NCBI RefSeq assembly: GCF_013300825.1
Contig: NZ_JAAIMY010000015.1
Location: 16,319 to 80,318 of the forward strand
Length of the DNA: 64,000 nt
Reading direction: 5' to 3'
Source: Blautia wexlerae
GTDB lineage: Bacteria; Bacillota; Clostridia; Lachnospirales; Lachnospiraceae
Part shown: in pieces, positions 28,258-37,804 of the stretch
Numbering within the stretch: the stretch's first letter is position 1
Layout: each line of letters begins with the position of its first letter
The notes under the pieces: generated by a model
What the model was told of the DNA's origin: nothing
What the model saw: the letters and a program-made list of their open reading frames with translations, nothing else
Databases searched by the model: none
Position numbers and translations under genes: made by a program

Positions 28258-28347
28258 AAAAAGGACAAACAGTGGCAGAGAAATTTATTGTTTAAATTAA
28301 GTTACTGCAGAAATGAAACAGTAACAGCGAAACGGAGGAACGTACAA

Positions 28348-29838
28348 ATGTTATATGAGAACATTAAGAAATTAGTACAGTACGGAGTAGAAACAGGACT
28401 TACACCGGCCTGCGAGAAGAATTATACAATAAATCTTCTTCTGGATGTCTTTAAAGAAGACGAATATGTGGAACCTGAGGAGGAGTATACAGATATTGAG
28501 CTGGAAGAGGTATTAAATGCACTTCTGGATGAAGCTGTAAAGAGAAACCTTATAGAAGACAGTGTTGTGTACAGAGATCTTTTTGATACCAGACTTATGA
28601 ACTGTCTGATGCCGCGTCCGGCGCAGGTACAGAAAGAGTTCTGGAGCAGATATGAGAAAGATCCACAGGAAGCAACCGATTACTTCTATAAACTCAGTCA
28701 GGACAGCGATTATATTCGTCGTTATCGTGTAAAGAAAGATCAGAAATGGACAGTAGACAGTGAATATGGTAAAATTGATATCACCATCAATCTTTCCAAA
28801 CCGGAAAAAGATCCAAAGGCAATCGCAGCAGCCAAACTTGCAAAGTCCAGCAGCTATCCGAAATGTCTTCTTTGTCCGGAGAACGAAGGATATGCAGGAA
28901 GAGTCAATCATCCTGCCAGAGAGAATCACAGAATCATTCCTATCACTGTAAATGACAGTCCCTGGGGATTCCAGTATTCTCCATATGTGTATTACAATGA
29001 ACATTGCATCGTCTTTAACAGTCAGCATGTTCCGATGAAGATCGAGAAGAATACATTTATCAAGCTTTTTGATTTTGTAAAAATTTTCCCACATTACTTC
29101 CTGGGATCTAATGCAGACCTGCCGATCGTAGGCGGTTCTATTCTGAGCCACGATCATTTCCAGGGCGGACATTATACTTTCGCAATGGCAAAGGCACCCA
29201 TCGAAAAGCATGTGACAATTCCGGGATATGAGGATGTAGAAGCTGGCATTGTAAAATGGCCTCTTTCAGTTTTGAGGATTCGTCATAAAGATGAAAAGAA
29301 ACTGACAGAACTTGCAACACATGTTCTGGAAGTGTGGAGAGGTTATACAGACGAGGATGCATTTATCTTTGCTGAAACGGATGGAGAACCGCATAATACG
29401 ATCACACCGATCGCCCGCAGATCCGGAGATGTATTTGAACTGGATCTTACACTGAGAAATAACATTACTACAGATGAACATCCTCTTGGCGTATATCATC
29501 CGCATGCAGAGTATCATCATATTAAGAAAGAGAATATTGGCCTGATCGAAGTAATGGGACTTGCCGTACTTCCGGCAAGATTAAAAGAAGAACTGGAACT
29601 TCTGGCAGAATATATTCTGGAAGGCAAAGACATTTCTTCAAATGAGAAGATTGAGAAACATGCAGCATGGGTTGCAGAATTCCTTCCGAAATATGACAAA
29701 CTTGATAAAAACAACATTCAGGATGTTCTCAGAAAAGAAGTCGGCAATGTATTTGTCCATGTACTGGAGGATGCCGGCGTATATAAATGCACTGTAGAAG
29801 GCAGAGAGGCGTTTATGAGATTTATCAATAAATTATAA
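28348..29838 (+). CDS. galT: UDP-glucose--hexose-1-phosphate uridylyltransferase, type 2
   Basis: Leloir pathway enzyme moving UMP between glucose-1-phosphate and galactose-1-phosphate. The 496-residue length and motifs are those of the Firmicutes (GalT2) class: SSYPKCLLCPENEGY with a Cys pair, ITVNDSPWGFQYSPY, and GGSILSHDHFQGG carrying the active-site His residues. GGAGG lies 9 bases before the ATG at 28348. No galK or galE adjoins it. Confidence 0.96.
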   Translation: MLYENIKKLVQYGVETGLTPACEKNYTINLLLDVFKEDEYVEPEEEYTDIELEEVLNALLDEAVKRNLIEDSVVYRDLFDTRLMNCLMPRPAQVQKEFWSRYEKDPQEATDYFYKLSQDSDYIRRYRVKKDQKWTVDSEYGKIDITINLSKPEKDPKAIAAAKLAKSSSYPKCLLCPENEGYAGRVNHPARENHRIIPITVNDSPWGFQYSPYVYYNEHCIVFNSQHVPMKIEKNTFIKLFDFVKIFPHYFLGSNADLPIVGGSILSHDHFQGGHYTFAMAKAPIEKHVTIPGYEDVEAGIVKWPLSVLRIRHKDEKKLTELATHVLEVWRGYTDEDAFIFAETDGEPHNTITPIARRSGDVFELDLTLRNNITTDEHPLGVYHPHAEYHHIKKENIGLIEVMGLAVLPARLKEELELLAEYILEGKDISSNEKIEKHAAWVAEFLPKYDKLDKNNIQDVLRKEVGNVFVHVLEDAGVYKCTVEGREAFMRFINKL

Positions 29839-29960
29839 GGAATATTTTCAACCATAAGAAAACAGTGTTTACATAGCAGGATGACAAATCTGGTATTATT
29901 TACATATAAGCAGGCTGTAAAGGTCTGGTAATGTTTTTGAGTGATTGGGAATGCATAGAG

Positions 29961-29990
29961 AACGTCCCGCATATTGTATGTCGGGACGTT
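29961..29990 (+). promoter_or_regulatory. Hairpin in the leader of the SGNH gene
   Basis: AACGTCCCG (29961-29969) and CGGGACGTT (29982-29990) form a perfect 9-bp stem with a 12-base loop and a TT tail, 9 bases before the GGAGG site. It may be a terminator for galT or a structure controlling translation of the next gene. Confidence 0.65.
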
Positions 29991-30009
29991 TTGCAAAATG
30001 GAGGTAAAT

Positions 30010-32433
30010 ATGTACAGAAAAAGACACAAAAGAGGAAAACGTCTGGCAAGTGTGTTTCTGACTGTGGCGATGATTACTGCCGCAGTTCCGGCACAGGCAG
30101 CAGAATTCAGCACTCCGGACAGTTTTGAACAGATTTTCAGTTCCGGTGAGGAAAATTCATACATTGCTGATAATGGGGATATTTTGTCGGCAGGTTCTGA
30201 TCCGGAAGAAACGCCCGCACCAACAGTGACTCCTGTACCAGATGGCACACCAACACCATCTCCGGTGCCTACAGAGACTCCGACGCCATCAGTCACACCA
30301 GAACCATCAGTCATACCGACTCCGTCAGTTACACCGGGACCATCTTCGACACCGACCCCGTCGATTACGCCAACACCGACAATTAATCCGGAAAAAGAAA
30401 TCATGCTCCGGTTTATAGATGGAGAGGGTAAGGAATGTGAACATCTGAGGACGGTAATGACATGGGGAGAATCCCTGATCCTGCCGAATGTACCGGATGA
30501 AAGTGCTCCGAATATGTGGAAACTGGAGAAAGATGAGAAGCTGGGAGATGCGATCAGTCTGAAGGGGGGAGATATCCTTACACTGAAGAAAAGTGAAAGC
30601 TGGAATATATTTCTCAAAGAAGGCGTATTAAATTTCTATATGCCAAAGAAATGTACAGTTTCTCTTTATAATAACTCAGGAACCGGTATATTTTCCAATG
30701 GTACTTTGAAAGTGTATGAGACAAAGAAGGTCATACTTCCGGATATGCCATCTTCCAAATATATTAATTATGGATGGACAGATATAAAGAAAGGTTCTGA
30801 TGCAAAGTATGCACTGAATTCAGAATTTACAGTGACTGACGACACAGATTTCTATATTGTACGCCGTACGGTGCTTCAGGTGAAGTTTATGAACAATACC
30901 GGAGCAAGCAACAGTACTTTTGCCGGTCTTAATCAGAAAATCGGAAAAGGGCTTACGATCACAATGCCGTCGGTACCTACCAAAGCAGGCTATCAGTCTC
31001 TGGGATGGTCAAAAAGCAAAAAAGCTTCCAAAGCTGATTATCAGGTGAATCAGAAGATAACAGTATCAAAATCATTAAATCTCTACGCAGTATATAAGAA
31101 ATTGCCCTATAAGGTTGCTTTCAATAATAACAGTGGAACAAGTACCAGCAAAGTCTATACTTCTCTTACTATGTATGCAGGAAAAAATCAGAAGGTAACA
31201 CTCCCCCAGGTTCCGAAAGCAAAAGGTTATGTAAATCTGGGCTGGACGACTGTAAAGGGAGAGACAGAACCGGAATATTCAGCAGGTGAGACAGTAAAGA
31301 TAAAAAAATCAACTCAGTTTTTTGCAGTGCGCAGAAAGAGTAATTATTATACGATCAGCTATTATCTGGGAAATGGAAAGACAAACTCAGCTTACAAAAA
31401 ACTTACACAGACAGTAGAAGAGGGAACATTGGTTACTTTTGCCAAAGTACCGGCAAGAACTGGCTATGTTAACCTGGGATGGTCTACTAAGAAGAATTCC
31501 GAGAAGGTAAATGTGAAGACAACATATACGGTAAAAAAGAATATTACACTGTATGCTGTACAGAAGAAGGCGGTATTGCTGACATTACACAGGTATGACG
31601 GCAGTACATGGCAGAAAACAACACTGGCGAAGGGAACCTCCTATTCTCTTCCGGGGGTAAGAGATGCAGAAGGCTATACTTTTATGGGATGGTCCACAAA
31701 ATCCATGCAGAGTACCTCTCCGGAATATGAAGCAGAGGAGAAAATCACAGTAGATAAAAATATGGATCTCTATGCAGTGGTATTTAACAGGGCAACGGAA
31801 ACGGATCTGACAGAGGATCAGCTTCCGCAGGTAGATATCTATAAATATAAACAGGTGATTTTTGTAGGTGATTCCCGTACGGAATATATGTCAAATGTCC
31901 TGAAAGGAATGGGAGAATCCGCAATTAAAAACGTGAAGTTTGTCTGCTCTGCCGGAAAGGGACTGGATTGGTTTACCACTACAGGCTGGGCACAGCTTTA
32001 TTCTATGGTACAACATGATACCAACAGTATTCTTTCAAGAAAAACAGCAGTGATCTTTAACTTTGGTGTAAATGATCTGGCAAAATATGCAGGTTATGTG
32101 GAATATTATAACTGGATTGCACCACAGCTTAAAAGCAAAGGATGTGAGCTGTATTTTATGTCTGTAAATCCGGTGAACCGTCTGATGCTTTCCAATACGG
32201 GGAGAGGGGACAGAAGTGAGGCGGCAGTCAGATCTTTCAATGAGTATATGAAGTCAAATTTGTCTTCTGATTACACTTATATTGACATGTATTCTTATCT
32301 GAAATCAACAGGATACAGCTTTGCAAGTGATAAGTACGGAAGCGGTACTATAGATGACGGACTGCACTATACTGTAAAGACATATAAGCGTATTTATGCA
32401 AAATGTATGGATTCGTTGAGAGTGCCGGCTTAA
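30010..32433 (+). CDS. Secreted InlB-repeat protein with C-terminal SGNH hydrolase domain
   Basis: An 807-residue exported protein. A basic signal peptide with VFLTVAMITAAVPAQAAE gives a clear export and cleavage site; then a Thr/Pro-rich linker (about 60-130), five Listeria-Bacteroides (InlB B-type) repeats of about 70-75 residues, each with a GYxxLGW core and ending LYAV or FFAV (about 200-590), and a GDSL/SGNH domain: GDSR with Ser622, FGVNDL, and the Asp783/His786 pair in DGLHY. The SGNH part may be a deacylase acting on cell-wall or host glycans; repeats and linker suggest wall spanning. No LPXTG or dockerin is seen. ATG 30010 has GGAGG upstream. A strong terminator follows. Confidence 0.82.
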   Translation: MYRKRHKRGKRLASVFLTVAMITAAVPAQAAEFSTPDSFEQIFSSGEENSYIADNGDILSAGSDPEETPAPTVTPVPDGTPTPSPVPTETPTPSVTPEPSVIPTPSVTPGPSSTPTPSITPTPTINPEKEIMLRFIDGEGKECEHLRTVMTWGESLILPNVPDESAPNMWKLEKDEKLGDAISLKGGDILTLKKSESWNIFLKEGVLNFYMPKKCTVSLYNNSGTGIFSNGTLKVYETKKVILPDMPSSKYINYGWTDIKKGSDAKYALNSEFTVTDDTDFYIVRRTVLQVKFMNNTGASNSTFAGLNQKIGKGLTITMPSVPTKAGYQSLGWSKSKKASKADYQVNQKITVSKSLNLYAVYKKLPYKVAFNNNSGTSTSKVYTSLTMYAGKNQKVTLPQVPKAKGYVNLGWTTVKGETEPEYSAGETVKIKKSTQFFAVRRKSNYYTISYYLGNGKTNSAYKKLTQTVEEGTLVTFAKVPARTGYVNLGWSTKKNSEKVNVKTTYTVKKNITLYAVQKKAVLLTLHRYDGSTWQKTTLAKGTSYSLPGVRDAEGYTFMGWSTKSMQSTSPEYEAEEKITVDKNMDLYAVVFNRATETDLTEDQLPQVDIYKYKQVIFVGDSRTEYMSNVLKGMGESAIKNVKFVCSAGKGLDWFTTTGWAQLYSMVQHDTNSILSRKTAVIFNFGVNDLAKYAGYVEYYNWIAPQLKSKGCELYFMSVNPVNRLMLSNTGRGDRSEAAVRSFNEYMKSNLSSDYTYIDMYSYLKSTGYSFASDKYGSGTIDDGLHYTVKTYKRIYAKCMDSLRVPA

Positions 32434-32468
32434 GAAAGAAAAAACACGGTTAAATACCAGATTACTCC

Positions 32469-32497
32469 TTGCGTGAAAACAGGGAATAGTCTATACT
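32469..32497 (+). promoter_or_regulatory. Predicted sigma-A promoter of asnS
   Basis: TTGCGT, 17-base spacer, TATACT. The next base after the -10 begins the terminator-like hairpin at 32498, so a transcript starting here would carry that hairpin at its 5' end. Confidence 0.45.
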
Positions 32498-32543
32498 AAA
32501 AGACGAGATGGCTGTTATCAGAAACAGCGTTTCGTCTTTTTGT
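32498..32543 (+). terminator. Intrinsic terminator / asnS leader hairpin
   Basis: AAAAGACGAGATGGCTGTT pairs with AACAGCGTTTCGTCTTTT through an 8-bp outer and 6-bp inner stem with a small internal loop, followed by T residues. It terminates the SGNH gene, and lies at the start point of the predicted asnS promoter. Confidence 0.75.
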
Positions 32544-32582
32544 GTAAGACCAGAACGATGAGGAGAAAGAGGAAACATAGAT

Positions 32583-33974
32583 ATGAAGTTAACAACAGTA
32601 AAAGAGATTTACAAAGAGAGAGAAAAATACCTGGATAAAGAGGTTACAGTAGGCGGATGGGTACGAAGCGTACGTGACTCCAAGACATTTGGATTTATCG
32701 TGCTTCACGACGGAAGCTTTTTTGAGACTCTTCAGGTAGTTTATCACGATACAATGGAGAACTTTGCTGAGATCAGCAAATTAAACGTAGGTGCAGCGAT
32801 TATTGTCAAAGGTACACTGGTAGCAACTCCACAGGCAAAACAGCCATTTGAGATCCAGGCAGCAGAAGTTACAGTAGAGGGTAATTCTGCACCAGACTAT
32901 CCACTTCAGAAGAAACGCCACAGTCTTGAATACTTAAGAACCATCACACATCTCCGCCCGAGAACAAATACATTCCAGGCAGTATTTCGTGTACGTTCTC
33001 TGTGTGCCTATGCAATCCATCGTTTCTTTCAGGAACAGGGATTTGTTTATGTGCATACTCCACTGATCACAGGAAGCGACTGTGAAGGTGCAGGTGAGAT
33101 GTTCCAGGTAACTACTCTGGATATGAATAATGTTCCGACTGATGACAAGGGTGCTGTAGATTACTCTCAGGATTTCTTTGGAAAAGAAACCAATCTGACA
33201 GTAAGCGGACAGTTAAACTGTGAGACTTTTGCACAGGCATTCCGTAATGTTTATACTTTCGGCCCAACTTTCCGTGCTGAGAATTCCAACACAACCCGCC
33301 ATGCAGCAGAGTTCTGGATGATCGAGCCGGAATGCGCATTTGCAGATCTGAACGATAACATGGATCTTGCAGAGGCAATGCTGAAATATGTGATCCGTTA
33401 TGTACTGGAGAATGCACCGGAAGAGATGAATTTCTTCAATTCTTTCGTTGATAAGGGACTTCTGGACAGATTGAACCATGTGATCAATTCTGAGTTTGGA
33501 CATGTTACTTACACAGAAGCAGTGGAGCTCCTGGAGAAGAACAACGATAAATTTGACTACAAAGTATTCTGGGGATGCGATCTGCAGACAGAGCATGAGC
33601 GCTATCTTACAGAGGAGATCTTTAAGAAACCTGTATTTGTAACAGATTATCCGAAGGAAATCAAAGCATTCTACATGAAGATGAATGAGGATAACAAGAC
33701 TGTTGCAGCTATGGACTGTCTGGTGCCTGGAATCGGTGAGATCATCGGTGGAAGCCAGAGAGAGGATGATATTGAAAAACTTGAGAAACGTATGGACGAG
33801 CTGGGACTGAAGAAAGAGGATTATGACTTCTATCTTGATCTTCGTAAATATGGTTCCACACGCCATTCAGGATTTGGTCTTGGATTTGAACGTTGCGTAA
33901 TGTACCTTACCGGCATGGGCAATATCCGCGACGTAATCCCATTCCCAAGAACTGTTAAGAACTGTGATTTATAA
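32583..33974 (+). CDS. asnS: Asparaginyl-tRNA synthetase
   Basis: Class IIb synthetase charging tRNA-Asn. The 463-residue protein has the N-terminal OB-fold ([21 protein letters not shown]), class II motif 2 ([25 protein letters not shown]), and motif 3 ([16 protein letters not shown]). Length and order match bacterial AsnRS rather than AspRS. No T-box leader was seen in the 150-base gap upstream, so tRNA-dependent attenuation is not evident. Confidence 0.97.
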   Translation: MKLTTVKEIYKEREKYLDKEVTVGGWVRSVRDSKTFGFIVLHDGSFFETLQVVYHDTMENFAEISKLNVGAAIIVKGTLVATPQAKQPFEIQAAEVTVEGNSAPDYPLQKKRHSLEYLRTITHLRPRTNTFQAVFRVRSLCAYAIHRFFQEQGFVYVHTPLITGSDCEGAGEMFQVTTLDMNNVPTDDKGAVDYSQDFFGKETNLTVSGQLNCETFAQAFRNVYTFGPTFRAENSNTTRHAAEFWMIEPECAFADLNDNMDLAEAMLKYVIRYVLENAPEEMNFFNSFVDKGLLDRLNHVINSEFGHVTYTEAVELLEKNNDKFDYKVFWGCDLQTEHERYLTEEIFKKPVFVTDYPKEIKAFYMKMNEDNKTVAAMDCLVPGIGEIIGGSQREDDIEKLEKRMDELGLKKEDYDFYLDLRKYGSTRHSGFGLGFERCVMYLTGMGNIRDVIPFPRTVKNCDL

Positions 33975-34058
33975 TTTGACTGATATCAGTATTGTGGGAG
34001 CATTGAAGCTGTAGAACAATCCGCAGATATCAAAAATATTATAGAAAGAGAGATTGGC

Positions 34059-35111
34059 ATGAGATTTATTCATCTTGCAGATGTAAACCTTGGAGCGGTC
34101 CCGGACAGGGGCTGTCCATGGAGCAGCAGGCGGGAGGAAGAAATCTGGGAAACTTTCCGCCGGGTTATTGCGGGTATCCGCGAAAATCCGGTGGATTTGT
34201 TGTTTATAACAGGAGATTTGTTCCACCGTCAGCCTCTTCTACGGGAACTGAAAGAAGTAAATGACCTGTTTTCCACTATTTTGGATACCCGGATTTATCT
34301 GATGGCAGGAGACCATGACTATATCAGGGTGGATTCTTTTTACCGGGATTTTCAGTGGGAAAAGAACGTGACATTTTTTAAGAATGAACAGATTACCTGC
34401 GTGAAAGATGAGAAACTGGATGTTTATGTATATGGACTGAGCTATGAACATCAGGAAATAGAGGATCCTCTTTATGATTCTGTACACCCTGCAGAGGGAG
34501 AGGGACTTCATATTTTGCTGGCTCATGGAGGAGACGAAAGACACATCCCCATGAACATCCGATCGATTGCTGCATCAGGATTTGACTATGTTGCTCTGGG
34601 ACATATTCATAAACCCCAGATACTGATCCGGGATAATGCAGCCTACGCAGGTGCACTGGAGCCTGTTGACAGAAATGATCTGGGTGATCACGGATACATA
34701 GAAGGCCATCTGGAAAAAGGAAGACTGAGGATAAATTTTGTTCCTTTTGCCTGCCGTTCTTATGAACAGATTCTTCTGATGCTGCGTGAGGACTCCACTC
34801 AGGCATCGCTGGAAGAGATGCTGAAGGCAGATCTGGCAAATAAAGGACGCATGAATATCTACAGGATTGTGATCCGGGGAACCAGGGCACCGGAACTTCT
34901 GTTGCTTCCTGAGAGACTGAAGTCTTTTGGCTATGTGACAGAGATTCTGGATGAATCAAAGCCTGCCTATGATCTGGAAGCACTTCAGAAAAAATACAGT
35001 GGAACACTGATCGGTGACTATATCAGCTATTTTTCTGAAAAAGACAGAAATGCGGTGGAGGAAAAGGCATTATATTATGGCCTTCAGGCTCTACTGGAGA
35101 CAAGCAGGTGA
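34059..35111 (+). CDS. SbcD/YhaO-like metallophosphoesterase with altered active site
   Basis: A 350-residue calcineurin-like phosphoesterase resembling the nuclease subunit of SbcCD or YhaO/YhaN systems. Motifs in order: DVN (Asp8, Asn10; the family has DxH), GDLF (Asp53), GDHD (Asp85; family GNHD), LAHGG and GHIHK. Two of the usual metal or catalytic positions are therefore changed (His to Asn, Asn to Asp), both from clear codons (AAC, GAC). The C-terminal part holds the capping and partner-binding domain. The gene is followed 10 bases later by the SbcC/YhaN-like gene, whose ATPase motifs are also altered. Activity may be reduced or lost. Confidence 0.82.
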   Translation: MRFIHLADVNLGAVPDRGCPWSSRREEEIWETFRRVIAGIRENPVDLLFITGDLFHRQPLLRELKEVNDLFSTILDTRIYLMAGDHDYIRVDSFYRDFQWEKNVTFFKNEQITCVKDEKLDVYVYGLSYEHQEIEDPLYDSVHPAEGEGLHILLAHGGDERHIPMNIRSIAASGFDYVALGHIHKPQILIRDNAAYAGALEPVDRNDLGDHGYIEGHLEKGRLRINFVPFACRSYEQILLMLREDSTQASLEEMLKADLANKGRMNIYRIVIRGTRAPELLLLPERLKSFGYVTEILDESKPAYDLEALQKKYSGTLIGDYISYFSEKDRNAVEEKALYYGLQALLETSR

Positions 35112-35121
35112 CAGGTAGAAT

Positions 35122-36447
35122 ATGATTATCAGACATTTAAATATCAAAAATTTTGGAACGATCAATGACAGAACCCTGGAGTTTTCTCCGGGAATTAACG
35201 TTCTGTATGGGGAGAATGAAAACGAAAGAACAACAATCCATACGTATATTAAAAGTATGTTTTTTAAAGATATCAGTGAAGCAATCAGTGATAATGCAGT
35301 TTTTGTTGGGCCGTTAAAGAGTGCGACAGAGCAGGATCTGATCAGGGAACTGCAAAAATTTATGGCTGGCTGTCAGGGAACCGGAGACGGTGCCATGGAT
35401 CTGGGGCGTGCCATGCAGATGCTTAAAATGTCCAGAAAGGGTTATCAGGTTCAGGCAGAAAGAAAACAGAAAGAGACAGAACAGGAACGTCAGAAACTTC
35501 TCACAAAGATGGATGATATCAGAAACGAACTGAACGAGATTCAGAAAGAGCTGGTTCAGATTGATGAGAAAGAAGGCTCATTAAGGATGCGTCCCGGAGA
35601 TGAAAGTGGAGAAATTATTCTGGATGAGAGAATGGCAGAAGCGAAGGCCAGAAGAAACGGATTTGCGGTGGGAATGCTGATATCAGCTTTTGCCGGCATT
35701 CTCGGACTGATTTTGTCTGCGATCATAGCAGACAGTATTGCGGTAAGCCTGACTGTGGCTGTAGCTGCTGCCGGACTGGTGGGACTTTGTGGAAAACAGC
35801 AGATGAAGTATGCAAGGGAATTTCAGAAGAGAATTCGGATGAAGAAACGCTGGATCTCCAGACAGGAGAAACTTAAGTGCAGTAAAGAAAGCCTCAGACA
35901 GGATTGTGATGAGAAAGAAACAGAACTTCGTAATATTCAGGAAGAATACAGGGAATATGAGGAAAATTCCTGTCTGCCTACATCTGAGGAGAGGGAGCTG
36001 CAGGCTTTAAATATGGCTATGGAAACCATAGAGAGATTGTCAGGAAATATTCATCTTCAGTTTGGACGAAGGCTTCAGACGCGTACTTCGCAGATTCTGA
36101 GGGAGGTTACGGGCGGCAAGTATCAGGATGTACTGATGGATGCAGCGTGCCATATGACTGTAACTGCCGGGGATGGAACAGTTGCGTTGGAGCATCTGAG
36201 CCGTGGTACCCTGGAATTGATTTATTTTGCCATGCGCATGGCGGCAGGTGAGCTTTTATGTCAGGAAGAAAGCCTGCCGATGATACTGGATAACATCTTT
36301 GGGATGTATGAGGAAGAAGATCTTGCGGCAGTTCTCAGATGGATGTATAAGGAGAAAAGGCAGATAATCATCAGTACATGCAGCAAACGTGAGATGGAAC
36401 TTCTGGACAGGGAAGAAATCCCCTGTCAGAAACTGATTCTTTCCTGA
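35122..36447 (+). CDS. SbcC/YhaN-like ATP-binding protein with degenerate ATPase motifs
   Basis: A 441-residue short relative of SbcC/YhaN. N-terminal half-site: IKNFGTINDRTLEF then LYGENENERTTIH, where GxxxxGK[ST] is expected; Glu35-Arg36 replace Gly-Lys. A coiled coil (about 105-160 and 235-290) surrounds a hydrophobic hairpin (about 180-225; LISAFAGILGLILSAII and SLTVAVAAAGLVGL) that may place it at the membrane, as in YhaN. The C-terminal half keeps the LSRGTLEL signature, but Walker B reads MILDNIF where DD is usual and the D-loop is YEEEDL. ATP hydrolysis is doubtful. Operon with the phosphoesterase. Confidence 0.78.
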   Translation: MIIRHLNIKNFGTINDRTLEFSPGINVLYGENENERTTIHTYIKSMFFKDISEAISDNAVFVGPLKSATEQDLIRELQKFMAGCQGTGDGAMDLGRAMQMLKMSRKGYQVQAERKQKETEQERQKLLTKMDDIRNELNEIQKELVQIDEKEGSLRMRPGDESGEIILDERMAEAKARRNGFAVGMLISAFAGILGLILSAIIADSIAVSLTVAVAAAGLVGLCGKQQMKYAREFQKRIRMKKRWISRQEKLKCSKESLRQDCDEKETELRNIQEEYREYEENSCLPTSEERELQALNMAMETIERLSGNIHLQFGRRLQTRTSQILREVTGGKYQDVLMDAACHMTVTAGDGTVALEHLSRGTLELIYFAMRMAAGELLCQEESLPMILDNIFGMYEEEDLAAVLRWMYKEKRQIIISTCSKREMELLDREEIPCQKLILS

Positions 36448-36525
36448 ACTTTCAGGCATTCAGAAACTATAGTAGGGCAGAGCAGATTGTGAATGTCTGT
36501 CTGACATCTGTCATTATAATATAAC

Positions 36526-36597
36526 AAAAAGAGAGATTTCATGCACTGCAGGAATTCCGGATAAAATAATCGGAGCAGGACATGAAATCTCTTTTTA
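36526..36597. terminator. Bidirectional terminator between convergent genes
   Basis: AAAAGAGAGATTTCATG near 36527 pairs with CATGAAATCTCTTTTT ending at 36596, enclosing a 37-base loop. T-runs on both strands suit the convergent SbcC-like gene and prs. Confidence 0.82.
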
Positions 36598-36613
36598 ATG
36601 TTACAGAGCTTGT

Positions 36614-37801
36614 TTATTTCTCATCATACTGAGCCATGTAATTGCTTACGCAGCGGTTGATCCTGTCAACCGGGTTGAGCAGATAGCTTACGGACTGATC
36701 ATGATTAAGAGTATCAATGATCAGGGCGATATATTTACTCATATCACAGGAGATGTAGTAATCTTTTGCAAGAAGCTCAGGAGACTGATAGATCAGGTTT
36801 GTAGTGAGCAGTTTGTCAAACACTCCTGCCTTATGAGCCTCATCAAATTTCTCGAGTCCGTTTGTAAACAGTCCGAAAGTAGAGCAGATATAAATTCTGC
36901 CTGCTCCTCTTTCCTTGAGGAGAGAAGAAATCTTAAGAACTGTATCACCGGAAGAAATCATATCATCGATCAGGATCATATCTTTGCCCTTAAGGTTTGG
37001 ACCGAGGAATTCGTAAGCTGCGATCGGGTGACGTCCGTTAATCCGTTTGGAGTAATCCAGACGTTTGTAATACATACCCATATCAACACCGAGGATATTG
37101 GCAAGATAGATCGCACGGTTCATGCTTCCCTCATCAGGGCTGATGATCATGAAGTGATCATTATCAATGTGAAGTCCCTTCTCATGATTGAGAAGCGCCT
37201 TGATAAACTGATAGGATGGCTGTACGGTTTCAAATCCGTGCAGTGGAGTGGCGTTCTGTACACGTGCATCATGTGCGTCAAAAGTGATGATATTCTCCAC
37301 ACCCATACTTACAAGTTCCTGAAGTGCTGTTGCACAGTCCAGGGATTCTCTGCCGCTGCGGATATTCTGGCGGCTTTCGTACAGATAAGGCATGATCACG
37401 TTTACTCTTCGGGCTTTACCGCCAATCGCGCCGATTACACGCTTCAGATCCTGGAAATGGTCATCAGGGGACATAAGATTCTCGTATGGTCCGATGCTGT
37501 AGGTAAGACTGTAGTTACATACATCAACCATCAGATAGATATCGTCACCACGTACAGATTCCATGATCGTACATTTCGCCTCGCCGGAACCGAAACGTGC
37601 TGTCTGGACCGGGATCAGATAGGAATCTCTCTGATAACCCTCAAATGCAAAAGAATCAAGCTCCTCGTGGCTGCGCTCTTTACGCCACTGTATCAGCCAT
37701 TCATTTACCTTCTCACCCAGATCCTTACAGCTGATCAGAGGGATCAGACCAAGTCTGCCCACCGGAAGTGTAGTTAAATCTTTAGTTGTTGCCTGTGCCA
37801 T
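36614..37801 (-). CDS. prs: Ribose-phosphate pyrophosphokinase (long form)
   Basis: Makes PRPP from ribose-5-phosphate and ATP for nucleotide, His and Trp synthesis. The protein is 395 residues, longer than the common 310-320-residue form, with an extended N terminus; the PRPP-binding loop LIDDMISSGDTVL and the YLYESRQNIRSGRES region (ATP flexible loop) are present. AGGAGG precedes the ATG, and the dnaI-like stop is only 3 bases upstream of it, so prs is the third gene of a dnaD-dnaI-prs operon. Confidence 0.92.
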   Translation of the reverse strand: MAQATTKDLTTLPVGRLGLIPLISCKDLGEKVNEWLIQWRKERSHEELDSFAFEGYQRDSYLIPVQTARFGSGEAKCTIMESVRGDDIYLMVDVCNYSLTYSIGPYENLMSPDDHFQDLKRVIGAIGGKARRVNVIMPYLYESRQNIRSGRESLDCATALQELVSMGVENIITFDAHDARVQNATPLHGFETVQPSYQFIKALLNHEKGLHIDNDHFMIISPDEGSMNRAIYLANILGVDMGMYYKRLDYSKRINGRHPIAAYEFLGPNLKGKDMILIDDMISSGDTVLKISSLLKERGAGRIYICSTFGLFTNGLEKFDEAHKAGVFDKLLTTNLIYQSPELLAKDYYISCDMSKYIALIIDTLNHDQSVSYLLNPVDRINRCVSNYMAQYDEK

Positions 37802-37804
37802 ATT

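Noticed and set aside
29718..30617. Minus-strand frame with Gly/Val/Asp repeats
   Set aside because: It is the reverse reading of the Thr/Pro-rich linker of the SGNH protein.
36701..37777. Long plus-strand open frame (358 codons) opposite prs
   Set aside because: It mirrors prs codon by codon, has no ribosome site and no recognisable protein features; prs on the minus strand is certain.
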